Assembly (NCBI GenBank): GCA_947034895.1
Contig: OX344764.1
Coordinates: 6,076,001-6,140,000 of the forward strand
Length of the DNA stretch: 64,000 nt
Reading direction: 5' to 3'
From: Rhytidiadelphus loreus
Lineage: Eukaryota > Streptophyta > Bryopsida > Hypnales > Hylocomiaceae
Part shown: in pieces, positions 1 through 12,149 of the stretch
Position numbering within the stretch: position 1 is the stretch's first letter
Layout of the letters: every line of letters begins with the position of its first letter
Notes under the pieces: model-generated
Told to the model about the DNA's origin: nothing
Databases searched by the model: none
The model's input: the letters and a program-made list of their open reading frames with translations, nothing else
Made by a program: the position numbers and the translations under genes

Positions 1-1406
1 TTTCTTTCAATCTGATGTCACTATTTCATTAAAATGACTGAGTTTTACAACTCTGCTACTATTCAAGGAAGGCGTGTAGTGTGGAACATAAATACATAGT
101 AACTAACCTAGACAGTTTGTTTTGATGAACATCTCAATATCTGGCACATGGAACCGTGCAATGACTTTAATGATTTTTTTGACTTTCTGTCTGGTTGCCA
201 ATGAATGAGATTAATTGCAATAATTATCTGAACTTTTGAGCACTGCTTTGGGTAATTATTTGAGTCTAATTCTCACCTCGTAGATCTTTAGACTTACTGA
301 TCGATATTGCTGTTCGGAGTTTTGTGTTCAATCTTTATTTTCTAGCCTCACGTTAATCTGCTATTCATTGGCTTAATTAACAACTTCACTGTATTCCAAA
401 CAGCCTAGCTATATATAATGACGGTGACACTACAACCAACTGTACCATTGGAGACTGGAAGAACTGTTTACACGTCTGCAGTCTGTACCGACTGTATGGA
501 TGCACGGACAGATGGGCTTCGAGACGTACAGACTCTTAGAAAACTTAGACTAAATCACCATTGATACAGTTACTACGAACTGCTCATCCAGCGCTTCTCG
601 TTAAGTCCTTCTCGTCCTGTCCTTCACGTGTGAACGAAATCAACGGAAGCTCCAAGAAGTTTTTAAGGGTTTAGTTTTCAAGGCAAGACTTTCAAACGCC
701 GACAGAGTACAGACTTCTTCCCAAATGCAAACGTGCTCTCCACGTACCTTCCATTGGCCAACTTGTCAATTGATCATCAATGCAGCTTTAATAAAGATCG
801 GTGAAAGATAATTTTTCAGTGACGACTAGCTCGTTGCAAGGTTCAATAATCTGACATAGTTGTCTGCACATGAAACGCTTTTCAATCATTGTAATAGAAA
901 TGTTCCAAATTCTTGCCTACGAGCACCTACTGGTAAGAATAAAGCTTGGAATCCCAATTTTTCCGATACTTAATTAACGGGCACCGTCCTCTAAATGTAG
1001 ACTTTCACGACGACATTGGAACCTTCATACTGGAGTCAGGAAGACTTTTGTAAGACTTGTTCATACGAACTCGATCTGCACAACTTCTATTCTAATGTAT
1101 ACGTGCAAAGTGTCAAGATTTCATCAGTCTTCTTTTGCATCCAATTGTTCTTATAAAACCCGAATGATCAATTTCAGTTCCCCTCACGTCGACATCGACA
1201 TCAATTGGAATTCATTGTTTGCAGTATAGCATGTGTATATATATATAGAGTATACTGTGTCAGTTTAAATCTGTATATATTCGGACATATGTTCGCACGT
1301 ACTGCAGCTCTCTGATTTCGGGTTACGAGTGTTTCAGTGTATATTCACCGCTGCACAATTGCATATATGTCACCAATGGTTTTGCACGCACACTTACATT
1401 TAGACA
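1..1406. other. Upstream region of ankyrin gene A; duplicated elsewhere
   Basis: No gene is supported here. The stretch at about 183-480 recurs in direct orientation at about 13812-14113, upstream of pseudogene B, and parts recur near 17765-17840. The stretch from about 800 to 1406 is related to the region upstream of gene C (about 42545-43160). A TATA-rich tract lies at about 1235-1255 and could serve as a core promoter for gene A, but no start site can be fixed from sequence. Confidence 0.6.
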
Positions 1407-1966
1407 ATGGTGGGACTGAAGCGAGCTGCCCGGCCAAGGTTCGGAGACGGGTCCGATGTGCTTGAGTTGTCCGGAGTGAAACTCAAGCTGATCGATCGAT
1501 TTCCAGAAGTGGAATCTTCAAGGAAATTTGGAGTTTTAACTCTTGAAAGGTACGTATCTTCAGAATCGTTCATTCGGTAAATTTCAGCTAGGTCCGAGAT
1601 CGAACTCAAAAGTAGAAAGTTCGAGTGGATTTGAGTATGTTCTTTACCTGATACCAGCTTCATAGCTGAAAATTTCTAGGATACGTATAGATCTGATATA
1701 TCAGATGCTGTTCTGGCTCGACTGGTAGACTCACTGGCACTTGAACGGCAAGGTTTCATGGTTGAGAGCTCTTTTTCAAAATGTCAAACACTCAAACTCC
1801 GCAAATCTACTGAACGTAAACGTACGTAACCAGAACTTGTCCCATAAGTTTAAGTTTCAATTCAATTTCTTAGAACTTGGAGCTCTAGTTGTTAAGAATT
1901 TGAAATGAGATTCTCAAATGCGACTAACCACATTATATATTTTGCATGTTTCTGCCTGTAGTACAG
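1407..1966 (+). other. Possible upstream coding exon of gene A plus intron
   Basis: An ATG at 1407 opens 47 sense codons ending at an AG|GTACGT donor (exon 1407-1549). The matching acceptor TACAG ends at 1966. Joining the two gives phase 2 plus 1 and reads, with no stop, through nine codons into the ATG at 1995. The protein would gain 57 residues beginning MVGLKRAARP. Genes C and D keep related sequence here, but C has CTG and D ACG in place of the ATG and both carry stops, so at those loci it can only be leader. Alternatively this is a 5' UTR intron in all copies. Confidence 0.5.
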
Positions 1967-1994
1967 AAGTTTCCTTGCCACCCCCGAGCTGATC

Positions 1995-4366
1995 ATGGCG
2001 TCAATAGTAATACCTCCGGATGCAACCCTGGAGGCTTACGTTCACTGTTGCTCGGCGTCCCATGTTGAAGAGCACTTGACACGCACACCTAGGATTGCCA
2101 GGAAGCGGCTCCGAACGCATGGACACATCGCCGTCGCCCGCTCCATGGAGTTCAACAAGGACCCTCTCAGCGTCATGGCTGTGTTGCTGAAGCATCCCCA
2201 AATCCAAGTGAACTTGCCTAAATTCGGTGGTGAAGAAGGGAACACCCTCATGCACTTGGCAGTGTCGATGCACGATGAAGACAAGAACGAGAAGAACCGC
2301 CAGGCCTTACTGTTACTGATTATGAAACGGCCTGACTTGGATCCCAACGTGGGGAATAGCAAAGGAGACACACCACTGCACGACGCTGTGACAGCTTCAT
2401 CTGCACCCTGTGTAGACATCCTCCTGGATGATTCGCGAGTCAACGTAGCGGCCGTGAATTACAACAAGCAAACCTGTCTCCACGTTGTTTGCGACGCTAG
2501 CTCGAAAGAGACCAGTGTTAACGTTCAAATTGCACAAAAGATCATCAAAAAAGTCCCCCAGATTCTCACAAGGCAAGATCGGTTCGGCAATACGGCACTC
2601 CATTACGCAGCAGCAAGGGGTCTTGAGAACGTTGTGGGTGTTTTTTTGGGTAAGAAGCATGAGCTTTCTGTAAAGAAAAACCACCAAGGCAATCTCCCAA
2701 TACACTTAGCAGTGAAAAATGGTCACCATGGAGTCGTAGAAAAAATGTTGGATCTCGTTGACGTGGCTGTCGTCGTCAACATCAAAGACCAGGACGGATT
2801 TGGGTTAATGCAACACGCAGTGCGAAGTGGGTGCCAAGAAATTCTCCAACTTTGCATCCAGCGTCTCCCGAGACCTACCTTCGACCTCTACATGAACCTT
2901 CTAGCTGTGGCCCCTAACAAGGACATCGCCGACATCCTATTCCAAAGTTTGAACGTCGACGAAACCGTGAAGAATTCGAAGCGCAAGGAGGACTATCTAG
3001 CGAATCTCTTGCACTTTGCAGTGTCAAAGGTGAATGAAACTCTAGTCATGCTTATTGTGAAGTGGTATCCCAAGCAAGCCGTGGTCGCCTTTAACGAAGC
3101 CCAGGAGACGGGAAACGAAACCATTCAGGCATTGCTGAGGGACCACCCTGAAGTGCAACGGGACTTGGAGACAAAGCACAAGGCGCTCGCTGTCTACGTG
3201 ACGGCGGCGAATGCGATTCTGGTGGTGTCGGTTTTGATAATAGCGTTGACCTTTGGGCATTGTTTAACGTCGGTCGAAGTGGCGCAACATCGGAAGGACA
3301 TCAGTGAACTGAAGGAGTTCGGAGGGCCACCTGAGGTCATGAAGGTTCATGGGATCGATTTTGTTCTTTTGCCGAGGTGGGCGTTCTTCCAGGCCATGGT
3401 GGCCACCATTCTGGCTGCGTTCGCCTCGCTGCCGTTCTCGTTCCCCTTCTTCTTCCATGAGGCCGTAGATGACATGAAGGTACGGATTGCGGCGCTCAAG
3501 CTTCTTTGTTCTACATGACTTGAATTGGTCCATTTCAGTCCACGCTAGCTGCCTGAAACACAGATATGATGTACACTTGTCCTAGTTATTACTTATTAGA
3601 GCTTGCTTTAGATGAATGTCACGATATGGCGCGCCAAGACTTGGGATATTAAGAAACGCACGTTCTGAAACTCTGAAATGTGTCCGAGAATGGTGTCAAA
3701 GTATAACCACCAGTTTAACGAAATATTGACGTTGCAGAGTTCTAAAAAACTAATATTTATAAGACTGGTGTAGCTAGGTTTGCCTGTTTGAGTTTCCCGA
3801 AGGATAATAGGAATTATAGCTAGAGCCAAATGAATTTTATGAGGTCTTCCCATTTGCATAATTCTACGAAGACATGATCAGTTCTGTTTTCAAAACTATA
3901 GCTTTGGTTCTTTTGTATGTACCCCAAGCATTTACCTTTGCGCAACTACCTTCATTTTGGACAGTTTTTTTCTTACATGTATGTGTGTGACTGACAAACT
4001 TGAATAGCCAGATGTATATTGAAGTATCTAATCGTCCCTAGCCTGGCTGTCGATCTGCTGCAGGTGAAGAGCTTGCTGTTTACGACCCGGGTGCTGATCG
4101 TGTCAGCTTCCTACTTTCTGATGTTGTCCCTCGAGGCGCTGTTCTTCAGCTTCGTGTGCTCGCAGTTCATCGCCCCATACATCGACTACAAGTGCGCTCT
4201 TGCGTGCGAAGTAGCCCTGAGCGTGTTCTTCCTTTGCGCCTCGCTGTTCTTGGGCTTCAACTTCTACCATTACTGGAGGGATAGAAAGAAAGGTGACCAA
4301 CAAGCGGCCATCAAGTTCATGGAGATGTTCGTGCTCAACATAATTAATAAGCTTTTCGCACGATGA
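1995..4366 (+). CDS. Ankyrin-repeat four-helix membrane protein (ACD6/PGG type), gene A
   Basis: Two coding exons, 1995-3479 and 4064-4366, flank a 584-bp intron (AAG|GTACGG to CTGCAG|GTG) in phase 0, giving 595 residues. Residues about 70-390 hold ankyrin repeats, seen as EGNTLMHLAV, KGDTPLHDAV, NKQTCLHVVC, FGNTALHYAA and QGNLPIHLAV. Four hydrophobic helices follow: about 405-425 and 463-490 from exon 1, and about 503-528 and 540-562 from exon 2. Ankyrin repeats followed by a four-helix PGG-like module are the layout of plant ACD6/ITN1-type proteins of the plasma membrane or ER, which act in defence or stress signalling. That role is family knowledge, not shown here. A further upstream in-frame ATG at 1407 is possible through an extra intron. 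Genes C and D and pseudogene B are paralogues. Confidence 0.85.
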
Positions 4367-4388
4367 GGTTACTCATCAGTGATCAATA

Positions 4389-4498
4389 GGGAATTTCATT
4401 AAAACGGCATAGTCCATGTACGCCATTTTCAGACCGTGCGGTTTAAACGGTAAAAGTGTCAAAGTTGCGGAATGGTGCCATTTTAATGAAATTCTCCA
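4389..4498. repeat. MITE of the ATTTCRTTAAAAYGGC family, short copy
   Basis: About 110 bp just 3' of gene A, bounded by inverted ends reading GAATTTCATTAAAACGGC on the left and GCCATTTTAATGAAATTC on the right. The interior contains the family's CAGACCGTGCGGTTTAAAC box. Related copies lie near 9314, 10650, 13610, 14115, 14415, 42350, 50460, 55291 and 57262. No coding capacity. Confidence 0.75.
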
Positions 4499-5029
4499 TA
4501 GATCATAGTGACAATGTATGATAGACTTGTGGAATAGATTTGGTATTTTTGTTAGAGAAGATGAAAATCATCCAGGACATTGTACATTCAAGTACTTGTA
4601 CAATAAGTTAAACTCTATTAATTAAATGGGTTTGTATTTTGGACAAGGGATGGGGAAAATTGGCGGCTACACTCTTCAATCATTCTATTTAGTGTAGTCC
4701 ACACTAAACAGATATCCATTACAATATTTGAGATTAGTGTTGCTCCTATAATTCAAGGAATCTACACTTTTTTAGTGATTGATTGAGTTTTTGTTTTTTG
4801 TTTTAAAATAGTGTTACAATTATTGGTATATAGTGTGGTCTTTGCCATACATGGTGTTTGGAATGTATGGTTTTACAATCCTTAGAAGGTGAATTCGCAC
4901 ACAATCTACAATACCTGATGACAAAAGCTCTATTTACTGTAGTCTTATACATCGACTACAAGTGCGCTCTTGTAATTGAGAATCGCATTTCCATTCTAAA
5001 CAACTGTCCAGAGCTCCAAGTTCTTTTGT

Positions 5030-5891
5030 AAGAAATTGAATTCAAACTAAAAACTAGCCAGCTATCAGAGCTTGGATGTAGATGCATGTCACAATTTTAC
5101 GCCCGAAATCGGTCGAGTGAATTTCTCGAATTTGTTCTTGAGAATCGGGTTTTCAGGGATTAGAGCTAAGTAAACACAGTACTTTGACCCTCATTCAAAT
5201 TATGTCATATAAAACCAAATAGTGGCATTCAACCCGAGTCCTGGACAGATCGATGGTCAAATTTCGTTGAAATGTCAGAATTTGGGCGCCAAAACTCGTT
5301 GCAGAGTTCTACAATTTAACTAATATATAGCTAGGTTTGAGGTTCCCGATGTCCGGATAACAGGAATCAATAGAGCCAAATGAATTTCATGAAGTTTTCC
5401 CATTTAAATCGATCATTCATCAACGACTACATGATGACGATCAGTGTCGTCTTCAATTCACTCAAAGATATTCTTGCTTTGTTTTTTCTTTGGATTTAGA
5501 TGTACCTGAATTAACATTTATATAATTTGCGTGACAAACTTCGTTTAATTTTTAGCAAATAAAACTGACTTTCTGAATATGTGTTTAGCTGACCCCCCTG
5601 CATAGCTGCATCCAGGTGAAGCGGTTGCTGTATAAGACCCGAGTCCTGATCGTGCCAGCTTCGTATTTTCTGATGTTGTCGATCGGGGCGCTGGTCTTCA
5701 AATTCATTCGCTCGCGGTTCTTCGTCCCATACATGGGCTACAAGTGCGCTCTTGCGTGTGGAGTCGCCCTGGGCGTGTTCTTCCTTTGCGCCACGCTGTT
5801 TTTGGGCTTCAACTTCGTCCATTACTGGAGGACGAGAACGGAAGGGGAGCAACAAGGGATGATGAAGAAGCTCACGATAACTACTCAATGA
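5030..5891 (+). pseudogene. Orphan copy of the intron and last exon of an ankyrin-membrane gene
   Basis: A good acceptor (ATCCAG) precedes an open exon at 5616-5891 encoding two membrane helices and ending in TGA, beginning VKRLLYKTRVL like exon 2 of gene A. The 550 bp before it resemble the intron of gene D (shared text around CTGGACAGATCGATGGTCAA). No ankyrin exon lies between 4366 and 5616. It is either the relic of a tandem copy that lost exon 1, or an alternative 3' terminal exon for gene A, since the phase-0 junction would fit. The exon has no stop or frameshift over 91 codons, which is unusual for old debris. Confidence 0.7.
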
Positions 5892-5899
5892 TGAAAAGT

Positions 5900-6560
5900 T
5901 TACTATTTGTGTGATGCACTCGGGGTTTATTAGACTGTAGAATTGAAGTCCTTAACTCGACCATATTTGCCTAAATGTATCATTACATGTGTTCTGGCTG
6001 CTGTGGAGGGTTGTGAGTTCCCAACTCGAAACCCACCTAAAATCTGCCGAAATTTGCCGTTCCTCACTTGCATTGACCTAGCCGAGAGAGACTGCCAGGT
6101 CAATTTTTTCGGGGAAAAAAAAAAAAAAAAAAATCTAACTTTGTTTCTCATTTTAAGGACTTAAAAATTTATTTTTTTATTTTTTTTATTTTTTGAAAAA
6201 GAAAATCTGACACCGGAGTTCGAGAAGACCGGGGGGAATGGAGCTAGGAACAGGCCCGAAACGACCCTCCAGCCCCCCCCCCAATCTCATCTAATGATAT
6301 AGTGACCCAACCTTGGAATTTGTGGAGATAGTGTAACTATGCACATCCCATGTCCTATTGGGTCATTGTAAGAAACACCTATCCTATTTTCTGTCACAAA
6401 TTGAGTGATGTTAAATCTCATCAGTGTTTGTGTTTTCTCTGACAATTTTTCATTTTTTTTCATAGTATTGTTTCAATACTTGCAAGTACTCAATAGTACT
6501 TGCAATGGTACTTTTAGCTATTGATTTTTCCAATCAATGGTTGAGATTGTTTCACTATGT
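5900..6560. other. Intergenic, low complexity
   Basis: Contains a poly-A run at about 6116-6133, a T-rich tract at 6170-6200 and a short C-run near 6272. No gene or recognisable element is supported. Confidence 0.5.
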
Positions 6561-6563
6561 AGT

Positions 6564-7493
6564 CACTAGAAGAAAAACACGTCCGGCACAACCAACTACT
6601 ATGCAACTAGTGCCCTATGCAACTGTCATGCAACTAGTTTCCTCTCTATTTGCACCAAATCTAATGTAGTTGTTTTGTGTCATTGTTTTACAACATTCAT
6701 TCATTGTTTTAGTTGCAAAGTAGTCATTCTGTAGTTGCAAAAAAAGACTAGGAAACAACTAGTGTTCTATGCAACTATTATGCAATTGTAAAATGACCAT
6801 AGTTGTTTCCTAGTTGTACGCTAGTTGTTTCTTAGTTGCTTTCAAAGTTCATTCTCATTCGTGTTATATCAATTGACCCATATCAATTGTAAAGAGTACC
6901 ATTAGATTGAACATATAAGACTTGTAAGTTGTTATAGTCTTATGTAATGAATTCTTTTGATAGAATTCTAAGATTTCTATAATTTGTGAGTTTCTACAAT
7001 TTGTAGATTTTGTATATAAGAATTTAAAAAATAATTAAAATTCAAGAAATTTTATAATCTAGGAAATTGAATTTTGAAATCTAGGAAGAAGGTAGATCTG
7101 AAATTTTGAAATCTAGGAAGAGGGTAGATTTGAAATTTTGAAATCTAGAAAAAGGTAGATTTGAAATTCAAAAATCTAAGAAAAAGGTAGTTCTGAAATT
7201 CTAAAATCTAGAAAGGAGGTAGATCTGAAAATTTGAAATCTACAAATCATTGAGATTTATATTTTAAAATTTACAAATCTACAAGTTGCAAGCAAGTTGC
7301 AAACAAGTTGCACACAAGGATGAAGTTCTTTGTATGGTGTCGGATGACAAAAGACCTTACAACTAGACTGCAACTAATGCGACTTGTCCACTGCAACTAC
7401 GGACTCTGCATTGTCACCTAGTTGCAAACGTCCTATGCAACTACAAAATGAGTTGCATACTGTAGTTGCAAAACCCCTCATTTTCTTCTAGTG
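6564..7493. mobile_element. Non-autonomous CACTA-like element, 930 bp
   Basis: The left end CACTAGAAGAAAA at 6564 and right end TTTTCTTCTAGTG ending at 7493 are inverted repeats. They are flanked by the 3-bp duplication AGT (6561-6563 and 7494-7496). CACTA termini with a 3-bp target duplication define the CACTA/En-Spm superfamily. The subterminal regions are packed with GCAACTA/TAGTTGC hexamer-type repeats, as expected for transposase binding. The middle (about 7080-7260) has about 60-bp imperfect direct repeats of the type GAAATCTAGGAAGAAGGTAG. No transposase is encoded. Confidence 0.88.
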
Positions 7494-7669
7494 AGTACTC
7501 CTAGTATTGTAGGGCTAAAATGCAGATTTTGGCAAAAAAAAATGAGGGTGTTTCTTGCAACTGTTGCAAGGACCCCAATGTCTTGTGACCAATAAATCTT
7601 TTTTTAGTTTCAAATAGATAAGGGGTAAGTAATCATCAGGATCCATGTTTTAGCCATTTACATATATGA

Positions 7670-9215
7670 TCAATTGATGTGGGAATCTGCAAATCACAAG
7701 TCCTTGCTAATCACGTACAGAAGGTAGCAAGTGCTGATAACACTTGGAGGTTCATCGCTTATAAGGTAGAACTACCTATCACCCCCATGATTTGCAATCT
7801 GACTATTTTGGGGTTAATTTCAAGAAGGGCACATATTTTTCAGAGGTGTGTTTTTGTTTCACGGATCAAACCCAAGTGGAATTATAATTTTCCCATTAAA
7901 ATTGTAATTTCTGTGAATTTTTGAAGTGGTCAGTCCTGAAATTACAAAACCATTTATAGAGTGGGGTCAAAATTGTCCCATAAACAACCCATTACCGCCT
8001 AATCAAGTACTAGATATTCTCTATTAATGGAGTGACACATAACCCTTGTTGTCATAAAAATCCCTGATTCTGTCATAGAATTCTCTAATTTTGTCATAAA
8101 AGGAAGGGAATTGGAGGGGATTTTAGGCAGAATTGGGGCCAAAGTTGATGACGGAATTGGGCTGGTCTACTTGATGGAATTGGACTGCAGAACGGTAATG
8201 GGTGTTTTGACCTTAATCATGTTGAAATCTTTATAAGTATTGCGAAACTGCGGGTTAGGATATTTAGTGAATCGAATTACAAAAAAGACTGTACGTTCAC
8301 GTGTTGCCCTAATCCTCTGTTTTTGTTCTCTACGCACATATATATTTCGATTCTGTGAAATTTTTAGTATGGGATTGCACTGTCTCATCTCTGGAGGCGG
8401 AAATGTGCAGCCAGGATGTTATTCGTGGTGAGGTTGGGAAGGGGCGCTGGAATCCACGCACTACAAACGGATGAGGAAAGGCAGAGATTTCGTTTGAAAT
8501 TAATCAGGAACTGATTAGCCTCCACGAAGCCCTCCTGGAGGAAGAGCTGTTGTTATTGCGAGGCACTGAATTCACGAAGGTCAGTACTGCAGCTCTCCAC
8601 TCTGCTTGAAGGAGCTAATTGGTAATCAGGATGTTCCTGTGATTTCTGTATTTAACAGATGCATTGTCTGTTAGCAAGTCACAAAGGACATTAACAAGGA
8701 CTAACGATCATAAGATTCGTGTCGACAGCCGCTGATTCGCTTCAAATGTGGAGAAAATTCGCAGGTTCGGATTCTTCTTTCTTCAATCGTGATTTCGTGA
8801 GTTTTGCACCACCCACTAATTCTGAAATTGGCAAGCAGTATATGAATTTTATTTCTGAAAATTCTTGAAAGAGCTAGATACCTGCCACGGAACTGAAATT
8901 TCTGAATGCATTCAATTCCTTGTTCACGTGCATGAAAATGTTGTCCGGCCCGCTATGATTGTTCACTTCACAGGAGCCTTGGTATTGAAGTAACCTTCAG
9001 TTGGGTTTTGTAGAGGTTTTGGATATACGTACTATGCTGAGACTTGCTGAGCGAGATTTGAAGGAACGTTGGCCGGGTGCTTGTTTTCCAGGGATCCTGT
9101 GCAAAATTCCAAACGCCTTAATTGCAAACTGTCTATTAATTGGGAACAAGTAAGTTCTGCCCAAAACGTATCCATGACTGTGATGATTAATCTCACTCAG
9201 TTGTGTAAATAGACA
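7670..9215 (-). pseudogene. Decayed copy of the unrecognised gene at 52 kb, inverted
   Basis: This stretch is the reverse complement of material found at about 12150-13165 and 51790-52820. The recognisable remains, readable on the plus strand here, include an exon after TTTTTAG at about 8370 whose counterpart reads GGIVQDVIRGKIG at 52.5 kb, the GAGGAAGAGCTGTTGTTATTGCG stretch near 8540 (written here as landmark only), a donor AAG|GTCAGT near 8580 and a later exon near 8660-8790. Insertions and deletions break the frame, so it is non-coding. Homology resumes at about 10003-10060, so about 790 bp were inserted at about 9214. Confidence 0.6.
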
Positions 9216-9313
9216 CAAGTGTCTCTTTTGAGCTCATTGTCATTGTGGCAGTTTGTCCAAAACTCCTTTAATAAAAAAAGTTTCTTCTTATTTACCCCAC
9301 CCCCACCCCCAAA

Positions 9314-9640
9314 TATTTATGGGCAATTTCGTTAAAATGGCAGTATTCCATGTGCCATTTTCAGATCGTCCAATCTGAACTGTAAAAGTAACATCTAGTA
9401 CATGTGTAGATTTTAGAAATCTTTGGTTTATATAGATTTCAGAGATCTAAGACATATATAGATTTCAGATTTCAGGGTCTGAATTTTTTAAGTGACATCT
9501 AGGATATGAGTAGATTTCAGAAATCTAGAAAAGGTATTGATTTCAAACATCTAGGACAGTTGTACATTTCAGACCACCTGGTTTGAACTGTGAAAACTGC
9601 CAAAATAGTGGAATGGTGCCATTTTAACGAAATTGCCCAC
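9314..9640. repeat. MITE of the ATTTCGTTAAAATGGC family, long copy
   Basis: The ends GGGCAATTTCGTTAAAATGG (left) and CCATTTTAACGAAATTGCCC (right) form a 20-bp perfect inverted repeat. The interior of about 290 bp contains repeats of the kind CATCTAGGA...AGATTTCAGA. It sits inside the sequence inserted into the decayed gene copy that ends at about 9215. Confidence 0.85.
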
Positions 9641-9649
9641 ATTTTTAAT

Positions 9650-10150
9650 TAAATTTTTTCTTGAACCTCCCCCCTTCCCTCCCCTTCTTTGTAATTTTCA
9701 GAATTAGGTTCTCTCACAATCACTATGGGATATCCGTTTCCCAAGTACGTATCCATATCATATCGTATCTGTACCACATCTATATCTGTATACATATAGG
9801 TATATATATATATATATATACGTGTATGTATCCATATCAAAGTGCGTATCTATATCAGTATCCAAGTTTTTTTTTGAAATCAACGGTTGGGGGGGGGGGG
9901 GTTGTAATTCTTTTTGCTAAAAAATCAACGGCTCTTGTTTTTTGGAAAGGAGGGGGGCTGTTAATTAATGGACAAATGGCTGGTTCAGTCTTTTCGGTAC
10001 ATTGTTATCTAGAATACTTGTTGTTGAAAGTTGTAGAGCTTTATATTTGTTTTAGGTGTGGAGGCAAGCATCACTGTTAATACAATAATAATTTCCTATT
10101 TTCCATTTAGTTTGCAAAGAATAAAAAGAATTGAAAATTGAAAATTGAAA
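9650..10150. repeat. Simple-sequence tract and short-repeat region
   Basis: Contains a (TA)n tract at about 9800-9822 preceded by degenerate GTATCTATATC-type repeats, a G-run at 9890-9901 and a triplicated AAAATTGA at about 10130-10153. No gene. Confidence 0.6.
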
Positions 10151-10167
10151 ATTGATGTCTCTCTCTT

Positions 10168-10252
10168 GCAACACATGGTTGTGCGCAACACATGGTTGTG
10201 CGCAACACATGGTTGTGCGCAACACATGGTTGTGCGCAACACATGGTTGTGC
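10168..10252. repeat. 17-bp minisatellite, five copies
   Basis: Five perfect head-to-tail copies of GCAACACATGGTTGTGC. The homologous place in the inverted copy near 51010-51050 has a single degenerate unit, so the array expanded in this copy after the duplication. Confidence 0.9.
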
Positions 10253-10259
10253 GCAAGAA

Positions 10260-11910
10260 CATGAAGCCCTAGATTTTCAAGATTATTTTCAATTTCATAT
10301 GAATTTTCTTCTCTTTTCCTTCAATAATTTCAAATTTGTGCAAAAATAGCTATATTGTATATTGTCACAGGCCAATCCTTTTAAGATTAAAGATTGATAG
10401 TCTTACTAACTAAAGGGATGCCTAACTAGTGATGTGTAGTTTTTGAACTCTAATCTTTCAATTTAATTAAATATTAGGCCCCAAGGTGGCAACTCCCTTT
10501 TGATAAGTTTGAACTTATTAGACTTTTATTTGTACTTATTTGTAAACTTGCAATAAAAGAGTAAAATGTATAAAAAAAAATAGTTCAAAATAGCTTGTGT
10601 AGATCTATGTGCATTTTTGAGGTGCAAATGAATACACATCTATTTTCATACATGGAAATTTTTGTTAAAAACTTAAAATGGCATAAGAAATTCGCCATTT
10701 TTCCATTCAATTCCTTCTTTAGCTCTAAAGTCTAGGACTAGTATAGATGTCAAACCACACGATCTAAATTGAAAGGACCCAATTTATGGAATACTACCAT
10801 TTTAATGAAATATTGGTTATATATGGTTCTTTTTTTTGGATTTGATTGAAGTCTTAAAGGTAATAGTTAATTATGATGTGATAATTGGTGGTTATAATAG
10901 AAATTCCTCTCTATTATGGGAGTTTAGGAGTCAATTTGGTATCCAAGTGAACTTAGATTGGTTTTAATCATTCCTTGATTCCTAAAATCAACATATTTTT
11001 CCATTTTATTGAATTATTTATTCCTTGCATACTAAAGATATCATTCTATATACCTTAACTTAATTTCTAGACATGCGTATTATTATTATTATTATTAATG
11101 AAATTATTTACAGAAAACGAAATGACATATTGCATTTCCCTATTTATCATCACTATTTGCACAATTGCACGCGTCAAAAGTACAAAAAATGTCCTAGCTA
11201 GCATTCAAATGATAAAGAGTCAGTACACAATTAGGCAATTATGGTCACCAATTTCTAGTCTACTAAAACACCAAGTCCATCACACAATGAGTGAATTGGT
11301 ATTTTCTTTAATGCCTTGTTCACTCCATGTACAATAAATTGTGTAGTAGAGCAATGGAACTACATGATCATCTCTCCTTTTAATGGAAACTATAACTACT
11401 TTGACAATTCCGAAGACAATTCAAAACTAGTATTTGGAGAGAATTGAAATTGAAAAATTTCAGTAATTACATCATGTCAAACTCCTTATTCTGACCACAA
11501 TGGGTTGGTTTACTTTAGTTAGTTTTGCAATACATCTCGATTGCATTTGTTGTCCTTTTAAATTTCAAAAAGACAATTCTTAGATAATTCTAGTAGATGG
11601 TCAAGACTATTTTGGATGTTGAAGGGGTAGAAACCCATGACTAGCAGAATGACCCTTTTGGACAATTGCAACCAAATTTCCATGCAACTAGATTGTCCTT
11701 TTAGATCTCAATGGATTCAAGCTTGTGTATATAGATGCATGTTGTTTCATTGACATTAAGTTAAAATGTTGATTTCAAGGTGACATGAGAAATATTGCTC
11801 AAATTGTGGCCCATTAGGACGACTTTCAACCGTCTCGCCATACAACAAAGAGTTGTTGGGTTGTACGTAGAGGTTCTGAAATTCTAAATTGTGGTAAAAT
11901 TGAAAGCTTG
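10260..11910. repeat. Dispersed repeat, inverted partner at about 49770-51065
   Basis: The segment is readable as the reverse complement of 49770-51065. Shared landmarks are the TTGGTGGTTATAATAGAAAT stretch at about 10885 (its complement is near 50380) and AGGCCCCAAGGTGGCAACTC near 10470 (complement near 50790). An internal MITE-like unit at about 10650-10815 has ends GTTAAAA...TTTTAATGAAAT. No convincing coding sequence was seen. Confidence 0.7.
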
Positions 11911-12149
11911 AAGATTCTTTCAGTTTTTTTCATTCTCCTACACTTCGTGGAAGAAGTTTTCTTTGCAAAGATTAAAGAGGCTAAGAATTTGTCTCTACAA
12001 CCATTGGTGAATGAGTTAGAACTTAGAAGCTTTATTTTTTATGGACCTCTTTTTAGTGCAAACTTTACATACCTTCCTCAATTAATTAGTAGAGTAGAGA
12101 TATGGAACCTATTATTTTAAGGATGATGCTTATAATATTCACTAGTGAC

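Noticed and set aside
1400..1663. Minus-strand open frame opposite the gene A leader
   Set aside because: It is antisense to the conserved leader of genes A, C and D and has no splice or family support; the plus strand explains the conservation better.
2001..2705. Antisense open frames across ankyrin exons (also in C and D)
   Set aside because: They shadow a strongly coding plus strand and recur only because the genes are paralogues.
10168..10252. Regular short repeats resembling a CRISPR array
   Set aside because: The 17-bp units are contiguous with no spacers, and the genome is eukaryotic; it is a minisatellite.
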